Below, one piece after another: positions 1 to 8,600 of a DNA stretch of 64,000 nt (the stretch's first letter is position 1; each line of letters begins with the position of its first letter). Source of the stretch: Sphingomonas kyeonggiensis (GTDB taxonomy: Bacteria; Pseudomonadota; Alphaproteobacteria; Sphingomonadales; Sphingomonadaceae); contig NZ_JACIEH010000003.1 in assembly GCF_014196745.1 (NCBI RefSeq), forward strand, positions 1,178,001 through 1,242,000, written 5' to 3'. A program made the position numbers and the translations under genes. The notes beneath the pieces were generated by a model. The model saw only the letters and a list, made by a program, of their open reading frames with translations. It searched no databases and was not told the DNA's origin.

Positions 1-1
1 G

Positions 2-580
2 GACCGGCGCTGGGCCGCGGACTCGACCGCGACGTCGCTCGCGGTGTTCTGGGGCGAGGCGCTCTGGGCTCCCTCGGCCGCACCGGCCAAGGAGGCGGGG
101 CTGTCGGTATGGGACTGGATGGCGGACCGTGCCACCGATGCGCAGCGGATCGACGCGCTGGCCTCTGCCGTGGATCGGCTCACCCAGGATTTCGGCAGCT
201 GGAAGATCGCCTGGGGCGAGATCAACCGCTTCCAGCGCAACGACGGGGCGATCGTCCAGAAGTTCGACGACGCCAAGCCCAGCATCCCGGTGCCCTTCAC
301 TTCGGCGCAATGGGGCTCGCTCGCCTCGTTCGGGGCCAAGCGCTGGCCGGGGACGAAGCGCTATTACGGCACGCTCGGCAACAGCTTCGTCGCGACGGTG
401 GAGTTCGGGCCGAGGGTCAAGGCCTGGGCGGTCACCGCGGGCGGCGAGAGCGGGCATCCGGACAGCAGGCACTTCACCGATCAGGCCGATCGCTATGCGG
501 CGGGTGCGCTGCGGCCGGTGTATTTCTATACCGAAGACCTGAAGGGGCATGTCGAGCGGGTGTATCGCCCCGGGGAATAG
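2..580 (+). CDS. Penicillin/acyl-homoserine-lactone acylase family protein, C-terminal part (5' end outside window)
   Basis: Open from the window edge to TAG at 580, giving about 192 C-terminal residues. Features such as the WGEALW stretch, the DFGSWKIAWGEINRFQR segment and the late GGESGHPDSRHFTDQADRYA region match the beta-chain end of N-terminal-nucleophile acylases (peptidase S45: penicillin G acylase, quorum-signal acylases, aculeacin acylase). In that family a periplasmic precursor is self-cleaved and the new N-terminal serine hydrolyses amide bonds of acylated substrates. The nucleophile, signal peptide and alpha chain lie upstream of the window, so the substrate cannot be guessed. A GTG at 44 is only an internal codon. 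Confidence 0.8.
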   Translation, partial: DRRWAADSTATSLAVFWGEALWAPSAAPAKEAGLSVWDWMADRATDAQRIDALASAVDRLTQDFGSWKIAWGEINRFQRNDGAIVQKFDDAKPSIPVPFTSAQWGSLASFGAKRWPGTKRYYGTLGNSFVATVEFGPRVKAWAVTAGGESGHPDSRHFTDQADRYAAGALRPVYFYTEDLKGHVERVYRPGE

Positions 581-603
581 AGCGTTTCTACATTGCAAGC
601 AGG

Positions 604-972
604 TCAGGCTTGGGACCAATGGTCGAACGCCTCGCGCTGGAGCCGGTCGACGAACGCCCGTGCCTCCGGGCCTTCCCACGGCCCCGCATGCCCCTCCAGC
701 GAGGCGCGCGGGCTGACCCACCAGCCCTGGCCGGGCATGCCATCGGATTCGCGCACGACCAGCACCGCGAGCTCGGGTTCGCCGTTCGCCACCGCTGCCT
801 CGTCGATCACGTCGAGTGTCTTGCACAGCGCGCGCATCAGCGGGCGGGTGAAGCGGTGGCCGAGCAATGCGAGCATCTCGGAATAGCTGACCGCGCGGCG
901 TTCGCGGGCCGCTTCGATCAGCAGGGCGCGGACATGGGCGACATCGGAGACCGGGATCGGATCGCCGGTCAT
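604..972 (-). CDS. Conserved small protein of unknown function, coupled to mpg
   Basis: 122 residues starting MTGDPIPVSD. The ATG overlaps the mpg stop in an ATGA junction, so the two genes are almost certainly co-transcribed and translationally coupled. The middle reads SYSEMLALLGHRFTRPLMRA, then a segment ELAVLVVRESDGMPGQGWW. This pattern is familiar from alphaproteobacterial conserved hypotheticals, but I cannot assign a function. The first half looks like a small helical, possibly nucleic-acid-binding fold, which would fit beside a DNA glycosylase; that is inference only. No signal peptide or membrane segment. A longer frame reading into mpg is rejected because it would use the wrong frame of a clear gene. 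Confidence 0.7.
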   Translation of the reverse strand: MTGDPIPVSDVAHVRALLIEAARERRAVSYSEMLALLGHRFTRPLMRALCKTLDVIDEAAVANGEPELAVLVVRESDGMPGQGWWVSPRASLEGHAGPWEGPEARAFVDRLQREAFDHWSQA

Positions 973-1520
973 GGCGCGAACGGCTTGCTGAGGAAGCGCG
1001 AGCCCGCCTCGCCGAAGCGCCACGGCGTATCGACTGCCTTGCTGATCCCGATCCGGGGTCCGACCGCGACGCTGCGCGGGGCATCCGCGGCACGCAGATC
1101 GAAGGGTGGTGCATCGATCGGCGCGCCGTCCAGGCCGTGATCGACGGCCAGTGCCTGGCAGAGCCGGCCCGGCCCCGAGCAGAGCAGCCGCACACTGCCG
1201 GTGCCGCGGCGCCCGGCCATCACGTCGAGTCCGTGGCGCGGTTCGATCGCGCGGATCAGCACCGCGCTGACGGGTGAGCACACGAAGTTCATGCACCAAT
1301 GCAGGCCATAGATACGGTAGATATAGGCATGGCCGGGCGGGCCGAACAGGACTGCGTTGCGCGCCGTCGGGCCATGGAAGCTGTGCGAGGCGGGGTCGCC
1401 CGCGTCATAGGCCTCGGTCTCGACGATCGGCCCGCCGACGCCGTCGACCAGCACCTCCACGCCGATCAGGTCGCGGGCGACGGTTACCGCGTCGCGCTCG
1501 AAGAAGGTGCGGTCCAGCAT
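969..1520 (-). CDS. mpg: 3-methyladenine DNA glycosylase (AAG/MPG family)
   Basis: 183 residues. Base-excision repair enzyme that flips out and removes alkylated purines such as 3-methyladenine. The PIVETEAYDAGDPASHSFHG stretch holds the catalytic Glu and nearby Tyr of the AAG fold, followed by GPTARNAVLFGPPGHAYIYR and the conserved YGLHWCMNFV and GPGRLCQAL segments. Slightly shorter than the usual roughly 200 residues but all core blocks are present. Starts with ATG at 1520. The last four bases overlap the small downstream gene. It follows the TetR gene on the same strand after about ten bases, so the three may form one transcript. Confidence 0.93.
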   Translation of the reverse strand: MLDRTFFERDAVTVARDLIGVEVLVDGVGGPIVETEAYDAGDPASHSFHGPTARNAVLFGPPGHAYIYRIYGLHWCMNFVCSPVSAVLIRAIEPRHGLDVMAGRRGTGSVRLLCSGPGRLCQALAVDHGLDGAPIDAPPFDLRAADAPRSVAVGPRIGISKAVDTPWRFGEAGSRFLSKPFAP

Positions 1521-1530
1521 CGGTCGCAGC

Positions 1531-2079
1531 CTAGCATCCGGCGAGGTTCGCGTACCATTCCGTCAATGCCGCCTCGATCGCGGCACGGGGGGCGGTTTCG
1601 CGACGAAAACCCCACCAGATCAGGCTGCCCTGCCAGATCGAGGCCATTTGCCAGCCCAGTCGTTCGGCTTCTTGCGGGTCCTCCGTGAGCCTCCTGCCCA
1701 GCGCCCGGGCGAGTTGTCCGCCCCAGGCTGCGCCGCGTGCGCGCAGCACCGGATTACGGAAATCCTCGCGCAGCAGGAGCAGCCCCTCGGTGACGTCCCG
1801 TTCTGCCGGCGTCAGCTGAACCAGCAATGCGATCGCACCCGCCGGATCGACTGTGCGCTCCGCATCCGCGGCGGCGGTGGCGTCGTCGAGGCGATCCCAG
1901 GCATGCAGCAGCACCGCCTCGACCATGGCATCGCGTGTGCCGAAGCGCTGGACGAGCGTCGCGGCGGAGAGGCCGACAACCTGCCCGGCTCTGGCGAAGG
2001 TCAAGTCGCCTGGATTTCCGATCGTCGCGAGCAGCCCGTCGAGCACTGCCTTGTCCGAAACCGTCTTGCCCCGTCCCAT
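1531..2079 (-). CDS. TetR family transcriptional regulator
   Basis: 182 residues. The N-terminal 45 residues contain a TetR-like helix-turn-helix (LTFARAGQVVGLSAATLVQRFG), and the rest is an all-helical ligand domain containing AERDVTEGLLLLREDF. It is divergent from the RibD_C gene at 2128, with only 48 bases between starts, so it probably represses that gene and itself. The gap holds two TTTATAAAC direct repeats that could be its sites. The effector is unknown. Confidence 0.85.
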   Translation of the reverse strand: MGRGKTVSDKAVLDGLLATIGNPGDLTFARAGQVVGLSAATLVQRFGTRDAMVEAVLLHAWDRLDDATAAADAERTVDPAGAIALLVQLTPAERDVTEGLLLLREDFRNPVLRARGAAWGGQLARALGRRLTEDPQEAERLGWQMASIWQGSLIWWGFRRETAPRAAIEAALTEWYANLAGC

Positions 2080-2085
2080 CGAATT

Positions 2086-2112
2086 TTTATAAACGACTAT
2101 TCATTTATAAAC
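2086..2112. promoter_or_regulatory. Candidate TetR operator: paired TTTATAAAC repeats
   Basis: The nonamer TTTATAAAC occurs at 2086-2094 and again at 2104-2112, 18 bases apart start to start, inside the 48-base gap between the divergent TetR and RibD_C genes. Each core TTTATAAA is itself a palindrome. It is strikingly AT-rich in a GC-rich genome. The second copy lies next to the AAGAGGAG ribosome binding site of the plus-strand gene. Binding by the adjacent TetR is inferred from position. Confidence 0.5.
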
Positions 2113-2127
2113 AAGAGGAGTGAGTCG

Positions 2128-2658
2128 ATGGCGCGGATCCTGGGCTATATCGCCACCAGCCTGGACGGCTTCATCGCAACCGAAGATGACAGCCTCGACT
2201 GGCTGTTCGCCTATGACGGCCTCGATCTTGGCGCACATGACTATCGCCATTTCCTGCAGCGAGTCCGGACGGTGGTGATGGGGCGAGGCACTTATGATTT
2301 CCTCGCAAGCCAGGATGCGCCCTGGGCCTATGACGCGCAGCGGGTGATCGTCGTCACTTCTCGACCAATCCTGGACCCGAAGGGGCCGCTGGAGACGCGT
2401 AGCGATGTGGACCTGCTGATCGCGGAATTGCGTGCGCTCGACGATGGCGATGTCTGGATGCTGGGCGGCGGACGACTGCAAATGACGTTCATCGCGCGCA
2501 GTGCCCTCGATGCGATCGAGATCTATGTGATGCCGGAGCTGATCGGGCGCGGGAAGCCGCTGTTCCCTGCGGAAGGCGTGCGAGAGAAGCTGCGGCTGCT
2601 CGGCGCCGAGGCGATCGACCGGGGCTGTGTGCGCCTGCACTATGCCTTTGGGGACTAG
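2128..2658 (+). CDS. Dihydrofolate reductase family protein (RibD C-terminal domain)
   Basis: 176 residues. ATG at 2128 follows a good AAGAGGAG ribosome binding site, which decides against a longer upstream reading. Begins ARILGYIATSLDGFIA, the usual opening of the RibD_C/YyaP/YwjB group of NADPH-dependent reductases, with VVMGRGTYDF, DVWMLGGG (nucleotide-binding glycines) and a late PELIGRGKPLF block. The substrate of these stand-alone proteins is generally unknown; they are not true DHFR. Divergent from a TetR repressor. The TAG stop overlaps the convergent dinB stop. Confidence 0.85.
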   Translation: MARILGYIATSLDGFIATEDDSLDWLFAYDGLDLGAHDYRHFLQRVRTVVMGRGTYDFLASQDAPWAYDAQRVIVVTSRPILDPKGPLETRSDVDLLIAELRALDDGDVWMLGGGRLQMTFIARSALDAIEIYVMPELIGRGKPLFPAEGVREKLRLLGAEAIDRGCVRLHYAFGD

Positions 2659-3722
2659 AAGGGCAACTCGTCCCCCAGCCGCTCCTCGAAGTTCGAAACC
2701 GTCACGCCGACCAGCCTGATCCCCTTGGGCGTCGGCAGCACCGAGCGGATCAGCGAGAGGCTCATGTCGCGCAAAGCCTCGCGGCGGTCGACCAGGCCGG
2801 CCGAGAGACTGCGGCTGCGGGTGATGATCTGGAAGTCGGCATATTTCACCTTCACGGTGACGGTGCGGCCGAACTCCTGCGCCTTTTCGCACCAGGTCCA
2901 GACGTCCTCGGCCATCTCCAGCACCCCGGCCTCGATCTCGGTATTCTCGGTAAGGTCCCGGTCGAAGGTGGTCTCCGAGCCTGAGGATTTGCGGATGCGC
3001 TCGGCATCGACTGGCCGGTCGTCCTCGCCGCGGGCGATCGCATGATACCATTCGGCTGAGCTGCCGAAATGGGCGCGGAGGAACTCGATCGATTTGGCGC
3101 GCAGGTCTGCCCCGGTCTCGATGCCGAGCCCCTGCATCTTGCGCGCGGTCACCGGGCCGACCCCGTGGAAGCGCTTGACCGGCAGCGTCTCTACCCAGGC
3201 CGCGCCCATGTCAGGCGTCACCGCGAACTGGCCATTGGGCTTGCGCTGGTCCGAGGCGAGCTTGGCGAGGAACTTGTTGTACGAGATGCCGGCCGAGGCG
3301 GTGAGCCCGGTTTCCTCCAGAATCCGCGCGCGGATTTCCTTGGCGGTGGCCCAGGCGGTCTCGATCCCGCGCAGGTTCGCGGTGACGTCGAGATAGGCTT
3401 CGTCGAGCGAGAGCGGCTGGATGATCGGGGTATAGTCGGCGAAGATCGCGTGGATCTGTTTCGAGACGGCGCGATAGACGTCGAAGCGCGGCTTGACGAA
3501 GACCAGCTCGGGGCAGCGGCGCAGCGCGGTGACCGAGGGCAGGGCGGAGCGGACCCCGAACTTGCGCGCCTCATAGCTCGCCGCCGCGACCACGCCGCGC
3601 GCCGCGGCATAGCCCACTGCGACCGGCTTGCCCTTCAGCATGGGATCGTCGCGCTGTTCCACCGACGCGTAAAACGCATCCATGTCGACATGGATGATCT
3701 TGCGGACCGGCGCCTGCGCCAT
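2655..3722 (-). CDS. dinB: DNA polymerase IV (Y-family translesion polymerase)
   Basis: 355 residues from ATG at 3722. Error-prone polymerase bypassing lesions. HVDMDAFYASVEQRDDP carries the first catalytic Asp and the aromatic steric gate; SLDEAYLDVT carries the catalytic Asp-Glu pair; GISYNKFLAKLASDQRKPNG and the helix-hairpin-helix VKRFHGVGPVTARKM follow, then a little-finger domain ending SNFEERLGDELPF. An in-frame upstream reading exists but would run into the TetR gene. Only one base separates its start from the TGA of the upstream TetR gene, so the polymerase appears co-transcribed with an efflux regulator. A C-terminal beta-clamp-binding peptide may lie near the end but is not obvious. 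Confidence 0.95.
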   Translation of the reverse strand: MAQAPVRKIIHVDMDAFYASVEQRDDPMLKGKPVAVGYAAARGVVAAASYEARKFGVRSALPSVTALRRCPELVFVKPRFDVYRAVSKQIHAIFADYTPIIQPLSLDEAYLDVTANLRGIETAWATAKEIRARILEETGLTASAGISYNKFLAKLASDQRKPNGQFAVTPDMGAAWVETLPVKRFHGVGPVTARKMQGLGIETGADLRAKSIEFLRAHFGSSAEWYHAIARGEDDRPVDAERIRKSSGSETTFDRDLTENTEIEAGVLEMAEDVWTWCEKAQEFGRTVTVKVKYADFQIITRSRSLSAGLVDRREALRDMSLSLIRSVLPTPKGIRLVGVTVSNFEERLGDELPF

Positions 3723-3723
3723 G

Positions 3724-4323
3724 TCAGTCGTCCATCGGCTCCAGGGCGGCGGCGAAGATGCGGGTGAGGCGCTTCTCGAACCGCGCATCCTCTTCGGGGC
3801 TGCATTCGAGCGTATCGATCGAGAGCATGTTGTGCATGATGCCCATGCCCATCAGCACCGCCAGCGCCATTGCCGCGCGCATCTCCCGGTCTTCGCCGTC
3901 GAGCTCCTGCGAGACGGGGTCGAGGATGTCGGTCTGCACCGCGTCATGGATGATCTGCCCGGCCTTGGGCGAGCCGATCGAATGGAGCAGGATCAGGATG
4001 CGCTCGATATGGATGTCGCGCTCACCCGGCGGGGCATCGTCCTTCTCGAGGAAGAGCCGGGCGAAATGCTGGGCGAGCATCTCACGGGTCGCACCGTCGA
4101 GGATGTCCTTCTCGTCCTCGTCGCGCAGCGTCTCGCGGAACAGCGCTTCCTTGCTGCCGAAATAGCGGCTGACCAGCGCCGGATCGACCCCGGCATGGCC
4201 CGCGATCTCGCGCAGGCCGACATTCTCGTAATTTTCGCGCGCGAAATGCTTCCGGGCCGAGGCGAGGATGGCCTGGCGCGTCGCAACGGCATTGCGATGC
4301 CGCGGCGTAACCGGTGGGATCAT
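3724..4323 (-). CDS. TetR family regulator, probable repressor of the adjacent RND pump and of dinB
   Basis: About 199 residues from ATG at 4323, chosen because AGGGA lies 8-9 bases upstream; in-frame ATGs at 4341 and 4353 are alternatives. The helix-turn-helix region is REIAGHAGVDPALVSRYFGSKEALF, a clear AcrR-type pattern. The C-terminal region is helical with Met-rich stretches (MALAVLMGMGIMHNML), common in drug-binding regulators. Divergent from the RND operon with a large symmetric dyad between them, so autorepression plus pump repression is the expected circuit. Downstream, dinB starts one base after its stop. Confidence 0.88.
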   Translation of the reverse strand: MIPPVTPRHRNAVATRQAILASARKHFARENYENVGLREIAGHAGVDPALVSRYFGSKEALFRETLRDEDEKDILDGATREMLAQHFARLFLEKDDAPPGERDIHIERILILLHSIGSPKAGQIIHDAVQTDILDPVSQELDGEDREMRAAMALAVLMGMGIMHNMLSIDTLECSPEEDARFEKRLTRIFAAALEPMDD

Positions 4324-4354
4324 GGACAGTTTCCCTAACATGGCGGTGAACATA

Positions 4355-4390
4355 GTCAACCGTCGTGGACATATGTCATCGTTCGTTGAC
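4355..4390. promoter_or_regulatory. 36-bp nested dyad operator with overlapping TTGACA promoter element
   Basis: Two inverted repeats share one centre at 4372.5: an inner perfect palindrome GACATATGTC (4368-4377) and outer arms GTCAAC (4355-4360) and GTTGAC (4385-4390), separated by seven bases on each side. The right outer arm overlaps a TTGACA hexamer (4386-4391), a possible -35 element of the RND operon. Its -10 is weak (around 4407-4414). This is the geometry expected for a TetR site blocking the pump promoter. Confidence 0.65.
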
Positions 4391-4494
4391 AAGTTCCCTG
4401 AACCTGCTTAGCGGGACAAAATCGGAAGTCGTTCGTTTCGAGCAACGACACCGTGGAGGATGTCCGGCCTGGGGCACGGATTTAGGGATCGGAA

Positions 4495-5676
4495 ATGCAC
4501 TCGAAGAACCGTCAGCTGCTCATCCCGGCTCTTGCAGCCGCGCTTGTCCTTTCCGGCTGCGGTGGAGGTGGCGCCCAGCCGCCCCAGCAGGGTGCGCCGC
4601 CCGTGACGGTGTCGGCACCGCTGGTGCGTGACGTCGTCGATTGGGACGAGTTCGTCGGGCGCTTCGAGGCGATCCAGTCGGTCGATGTGCGTCCGCGCGC
4701 TTCGGGCTATCTGCAGGGCGTGTGGTTCAAGGACGGCCAGTACGTCCAGAAGGGCCAGCTGCTGTTCACCGTCGATGCCCGCCCGGCACAGGCCGCGGTT
4801 GCGCAGGCAGTGGCGCAGGTCGCCCAGGCCCAGGCCACGCTGGCCAACGCCAAGACCGAATATGCCCGCTCGGAAGCGCTGGTCGCCCAGCGCGCCGCCA
4901 GCCAGGAAGAGCTGGAACAGCGCCGCGCCGCAATGCGCTCGGCCAGCGCGCAGGTCGCGGCGGCCGAAGCCAATCTGCGGGCGCAGCGGCTTGGCCTCGG
5001 CTTCACCCGCGTCGTGGCGCCGCTGAGCGGCCGCATCTCGGAGCGCAAGGTCGACGTCGGCAACTCGGTTACCGCCGACCAGACGGTGCTGACCACGATC
5101 GTCTCGGTCGATCCGGTCCACTTCGTCTTCCAGGGTTCGGAAGCGCTGCTGCTCAAGTACCAGCGCGACGGGTCGGGCACGCGTGACGGCACGCCGATCA
5201 AGGTCAAGCTGTCGGACGAGACCGACTATACCCACAACGGCACGATCGACTTCGTCGACAACGCGCTCGATGCCGGCGCCGGCACGATCCGTGCGCGTGC
5301 GGTGATCAGCAACCCGGGCGGCTTCCTGAAGGCCGGCATGTTCGGCTCGGCCCGCCTCGAGGCGAGCAAGCCCTATCCGGCGATGCTGGTGCCGGACACG
5401 GCGATCATGGCCGATGCGGCCCGCCAGATCGTGTTCGTCGTCGACAAGACCAACACGGTGACGGCGCGTCCGGTGCAGACCGGCCCGCTGCAGGGCAATC
5501 TGCGCGTGATCCGCTCGGGCCTGAACAAGGACGACCGGGTGGTGATCGACGGCGCCCAGCGCGCCCGCCCGGGCGTGAAGGTCACGCCTCAGCCGGGCCA
5601 GATCAAGGAAGCGGCGCCCGCGGGCGGCACTTCGGATGCTCCCGACTACACCGCCAAGCCGGCCGGTAACCGCTAA
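4495..5676 (+). CDS. RND efflux adaptor (periplasmic membrane-fusion lipoprotein)
   Basis: 393 residues. Signal peptide ending in lipobox LVLSGC, with lipidated Cys22. Then the AcrA/MexA order: barrel-sandwich part (SGYLQGVWFKDGQYVQKGQLLFTVD), a helical hairpin rich in Ala and Gln (about 95-165), the second lipoyl half (VVAPLSGRISERKVDVGNSV), a beta-barrel, and a membrane-proximal domain (LVPDTAIMADAARQIVFVVD). It bridges the inner-membrane pump and the outer-membrane channel. First gene of the operon; the pump follows after 11 bases. Substrate cannot be told from sequence. Confidence 0.93.
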   Translation: MHSKNRQLLIPALAAALVLSGCGGGGAQPPQQGAPPVTVSAPLVRDVVDWDEFVGRFEAIQSVDVRPRASGYLQGVWFKDGQYVQKGQLLFTVDARPAQAAVAQAVAQVAQAQATLANAKTEYARSEALVAQRAASQEELEQRRAAMRSASAQVAAAEANLRAQRLGLGFTRVVAPLSGRISERKVDVGNSVTADQTVLTTIVSVDPVHFVFQGSEALLLKYQRDGSGTRDGTPIKVKLSDETDYTHNGTIDFVDNALDAGAGTIRARAVISNPGGFLKAGMFGSARLEASKPYPAMLVPDTAIMADAARQIVFVVDKTNTVTARPVQTGPLQGNLRVIRSGLNKDDRVVIDGAQRARPGVKVTPQPGQIKEAAPAGGTSDAPDYTAKPAGNR

Positions 5677-5687
5677 GGAACGGCGCG

Positions 5688-8600
5688 ATGAGCGATACCC
5701 AGGCCGTACCGGCCTCCCAGCCTCCGCAGGCGCCCGTGCGCAGCGGATTCTCCAGCTTCTTCATCGAGCGGCCGATCTTCGCCGCAGTGATCTCGGTGTT
5801 CATCACCCTGATCGGCGCCTTCTGCTATCCGCTGCTGCCGCTGTCGCAATATCCGGAGATCGCCCCGCCGACGATCTCGGTGCAGGCCGCCTATGCGGGC
5901 GCCTCGCCGGAGATCATCGCCGAGACCGTCGCCGCGCCGCTCGAACAGGAGATCAACGGCGTCGAGGGCATGCTCTACATGAGCTCGTCCTCCACCCAGG
6001 GCGCGGGCCAGATCACTGTCACCTTCAAGCCCGGCACCGACCTCGATGCCGCGCAGGTGCTGGTGCAGAACCGCGTCAACCTCGCGCTGCCGCGCCTGCC
6101 CGATCAGGTTCGCCAGATCGGCGTGACGGTGAACAAGCAGGAATCGGGCTTCCTGATGATCGTGGCGCTGACCTCGCCCGACAACAGCCTCGATGTCGAC
6201 TACATGGGCAATTACGCCAACACGGTGATCCGTGACCGGCTGCTGCGCCTCGAAGGCGTCGGCTCGGTGCAGATCTTCGGCGGCGGCAACTATTCGATGC
6301 GCGTCTGGATCGATCCGGACAAGGCGGCCGCGCGCAACCTGACCTCCACGGAGATCATTGCCGCGCTGCAGGCGCAGAACGTCCAGACCGCGGGCGGTGC
6401 GCTCGGCTCCTCGCCCTCGGGCAAGGACAGCCCGTCGTTCGAAGTGCCGGTGGACGTGCAGGGCCGCCTGGCCAGCGTCCAGCAGTTCTCGAACATCGTC
6501 ATCAAGTCCGATCCCTCGGGCGCGGCGCTCACCAAGCTGGGGGACGTCGCGCGGATCGAGCTGGGCAGCCAGGATTACTCGATCCAGGGTTCGTTCGGCG
6601 GCAAGCGCGGCATCGCACTCGCCATCGTCCAGCAGCCGGGCGCCAACTCGCTCAACGCGGCGGACCTGGTGCTGAAGGAAATGGGCACGCTGAAGAAGGA
6701 CTTCCCGCAGGGCCTTCAGTACAGCATTCCCTACAACCCGACCGAATATGTCTCGGCATCGGTGGAAGCCGTGCAGCACACGCTGCTCGAAGCGGTGGTC
6801 CTCGTCGTCGTCGTCGTGCTGATCTTCCTCCAGACCTGGCGCGCGGCGGTGATCCCGATCGTCGCCATCCCGATCGCGCTGGTCGGCACCTTCGCGGTGC
6901 AGCTGGCGCTGGGCTATTCGATCAACTCGCTGTCGCTCTTCGCACTGGTGCTCGCAGTGGGCATCGTGGTCGACGACGCGATCGTCGTGGTCGAGGCGGT
7001 GGAAAAGCACATCCGCGAGGGCAAGCACCCGCGCGAGGCCGCGCACCTGACGATGAAGGAAGTGTCCGGCGCGCTGGTCGCGATCGGCCTGGTGCTCGTC
7101 TCGGTGTTCATCCCGACGGCAATGGTCGGCGGCATTCCCGGCATCTTCTACCGCCAGTTCGCGGTGACGATCGCCGCCGCCTCGGCGATCTCGCTGCTCG
7201 TCTCGCTCACCCTGTCGCCGGCGCTCGCCGCGCTGCTGCTCAAGCCGCACCAGCATATGGATGCCGACAGGGGTCCGCGCTGGATGCGTCCGATCAAGGT
7301 CGGCGCGGAGAAGTTCAACCAGGGCTTCGACTGGCTGTCGGATCGCTATGGCCGCGTCACCAGCCGCCTGATCCGCATGGGCCTGATCATGATGATCGTC
7401 TATGCGGGCCTGCTGGCGCTGACCGGCTGGCGCCTGACCGCCACGCCGACCGGCTTCATCCCCGAGCAGGATCAGGGCTTCCTGATCGGCGTCGTCCAAC
7501 TGCCGCCGGGCTCGTCGCTCGACCGCACCAGCGAAGTCGTCGCCAAGGCCTATGACATCGCCGCCAAGACCGACGGCGTGATCGACGGCGCGGCATTCGC
7601 CGGCCTCGACGGCGCGAGCTTCAGCCAGGCGTCGAATGCGGGCGTGATCTTCATCAAGCTCAAGGACTGGTCCGAGCGCGGCAAGAAGCAGAGCGCCGAG
7701 GCGCTGGCCGGCCAGCTCACCGGCGCGATCGCCGGGCAGATCAGCGGCGCCAACATCTTCATGATCGCACCGCCCGCGGTGCAGGGCCTCGGCAACGGTT
7801 CGGGCTTCGTGATGATGGTCGAGGACAAGTCGGCCAATGGCGGCTGGCGCGGGCTCGAAGCCGCGACCGGCGCGATGATGGGCGCGGCCATGCAGGAGCA
7901 CAAGGTCAGCCAGGTCTTCTCGCTGTTCAACACCGCGACGCCGAAGATCCGTGCCGATGTCGATCGCGACAAGGCGCAGATCCTGGGCGTGCAACCTGCC
8001 CAGGTGTTCGACGCGATCAGCACCTATATCGGCTCGACCTATGTCAACGACTTCAACCTGCTTGGCCGCACCTTCCGGGTGACCGCGCAGGCGGAGCCGA
8101 ACGCCCGCGACCAGATGGACGATATCGGCCGTCTCCAGGTCCGCTCGTCGAGCGGGCAGATGGTGCCGATCTCGGCGGTTGCGAACTTCGTGCGCGATTC
8201 CGGATCGTCGCGCGTGGTCCGCTACAACCTGCTCCCCGCAGTCGAGCTGCAGGGCCAGGCGGCGCCGGGCGTCTCCTCGGGCGATGCGCTCGCGGCGATG
8301 GAGGCGATGGCCACCAAGGTGCTGCCGCAGGGCTATGGCTATGAATGGACCGGCCTCGCCTATCAGCAGAAGGCGGCGGGCAGCTCCTCGGCGCTGATCT
8401 TCGTCCTCGCCGTGGTGTTCGTGTTCCTCGTACTGGCAGCCCAGTACGAAGCGCTCACGCTGCCGCTCGCGGTGATCCTGATCGTGCCGATGTGCATCCT
8501 CGCGGCGCTGCTCGGCGTGAACCTGCGGGGGATGGACAACAACATCCTCACCCAGGTCGGCCTCGTCGTGCTGATCGCGCTGGCCGCGAAGAACGCGATC

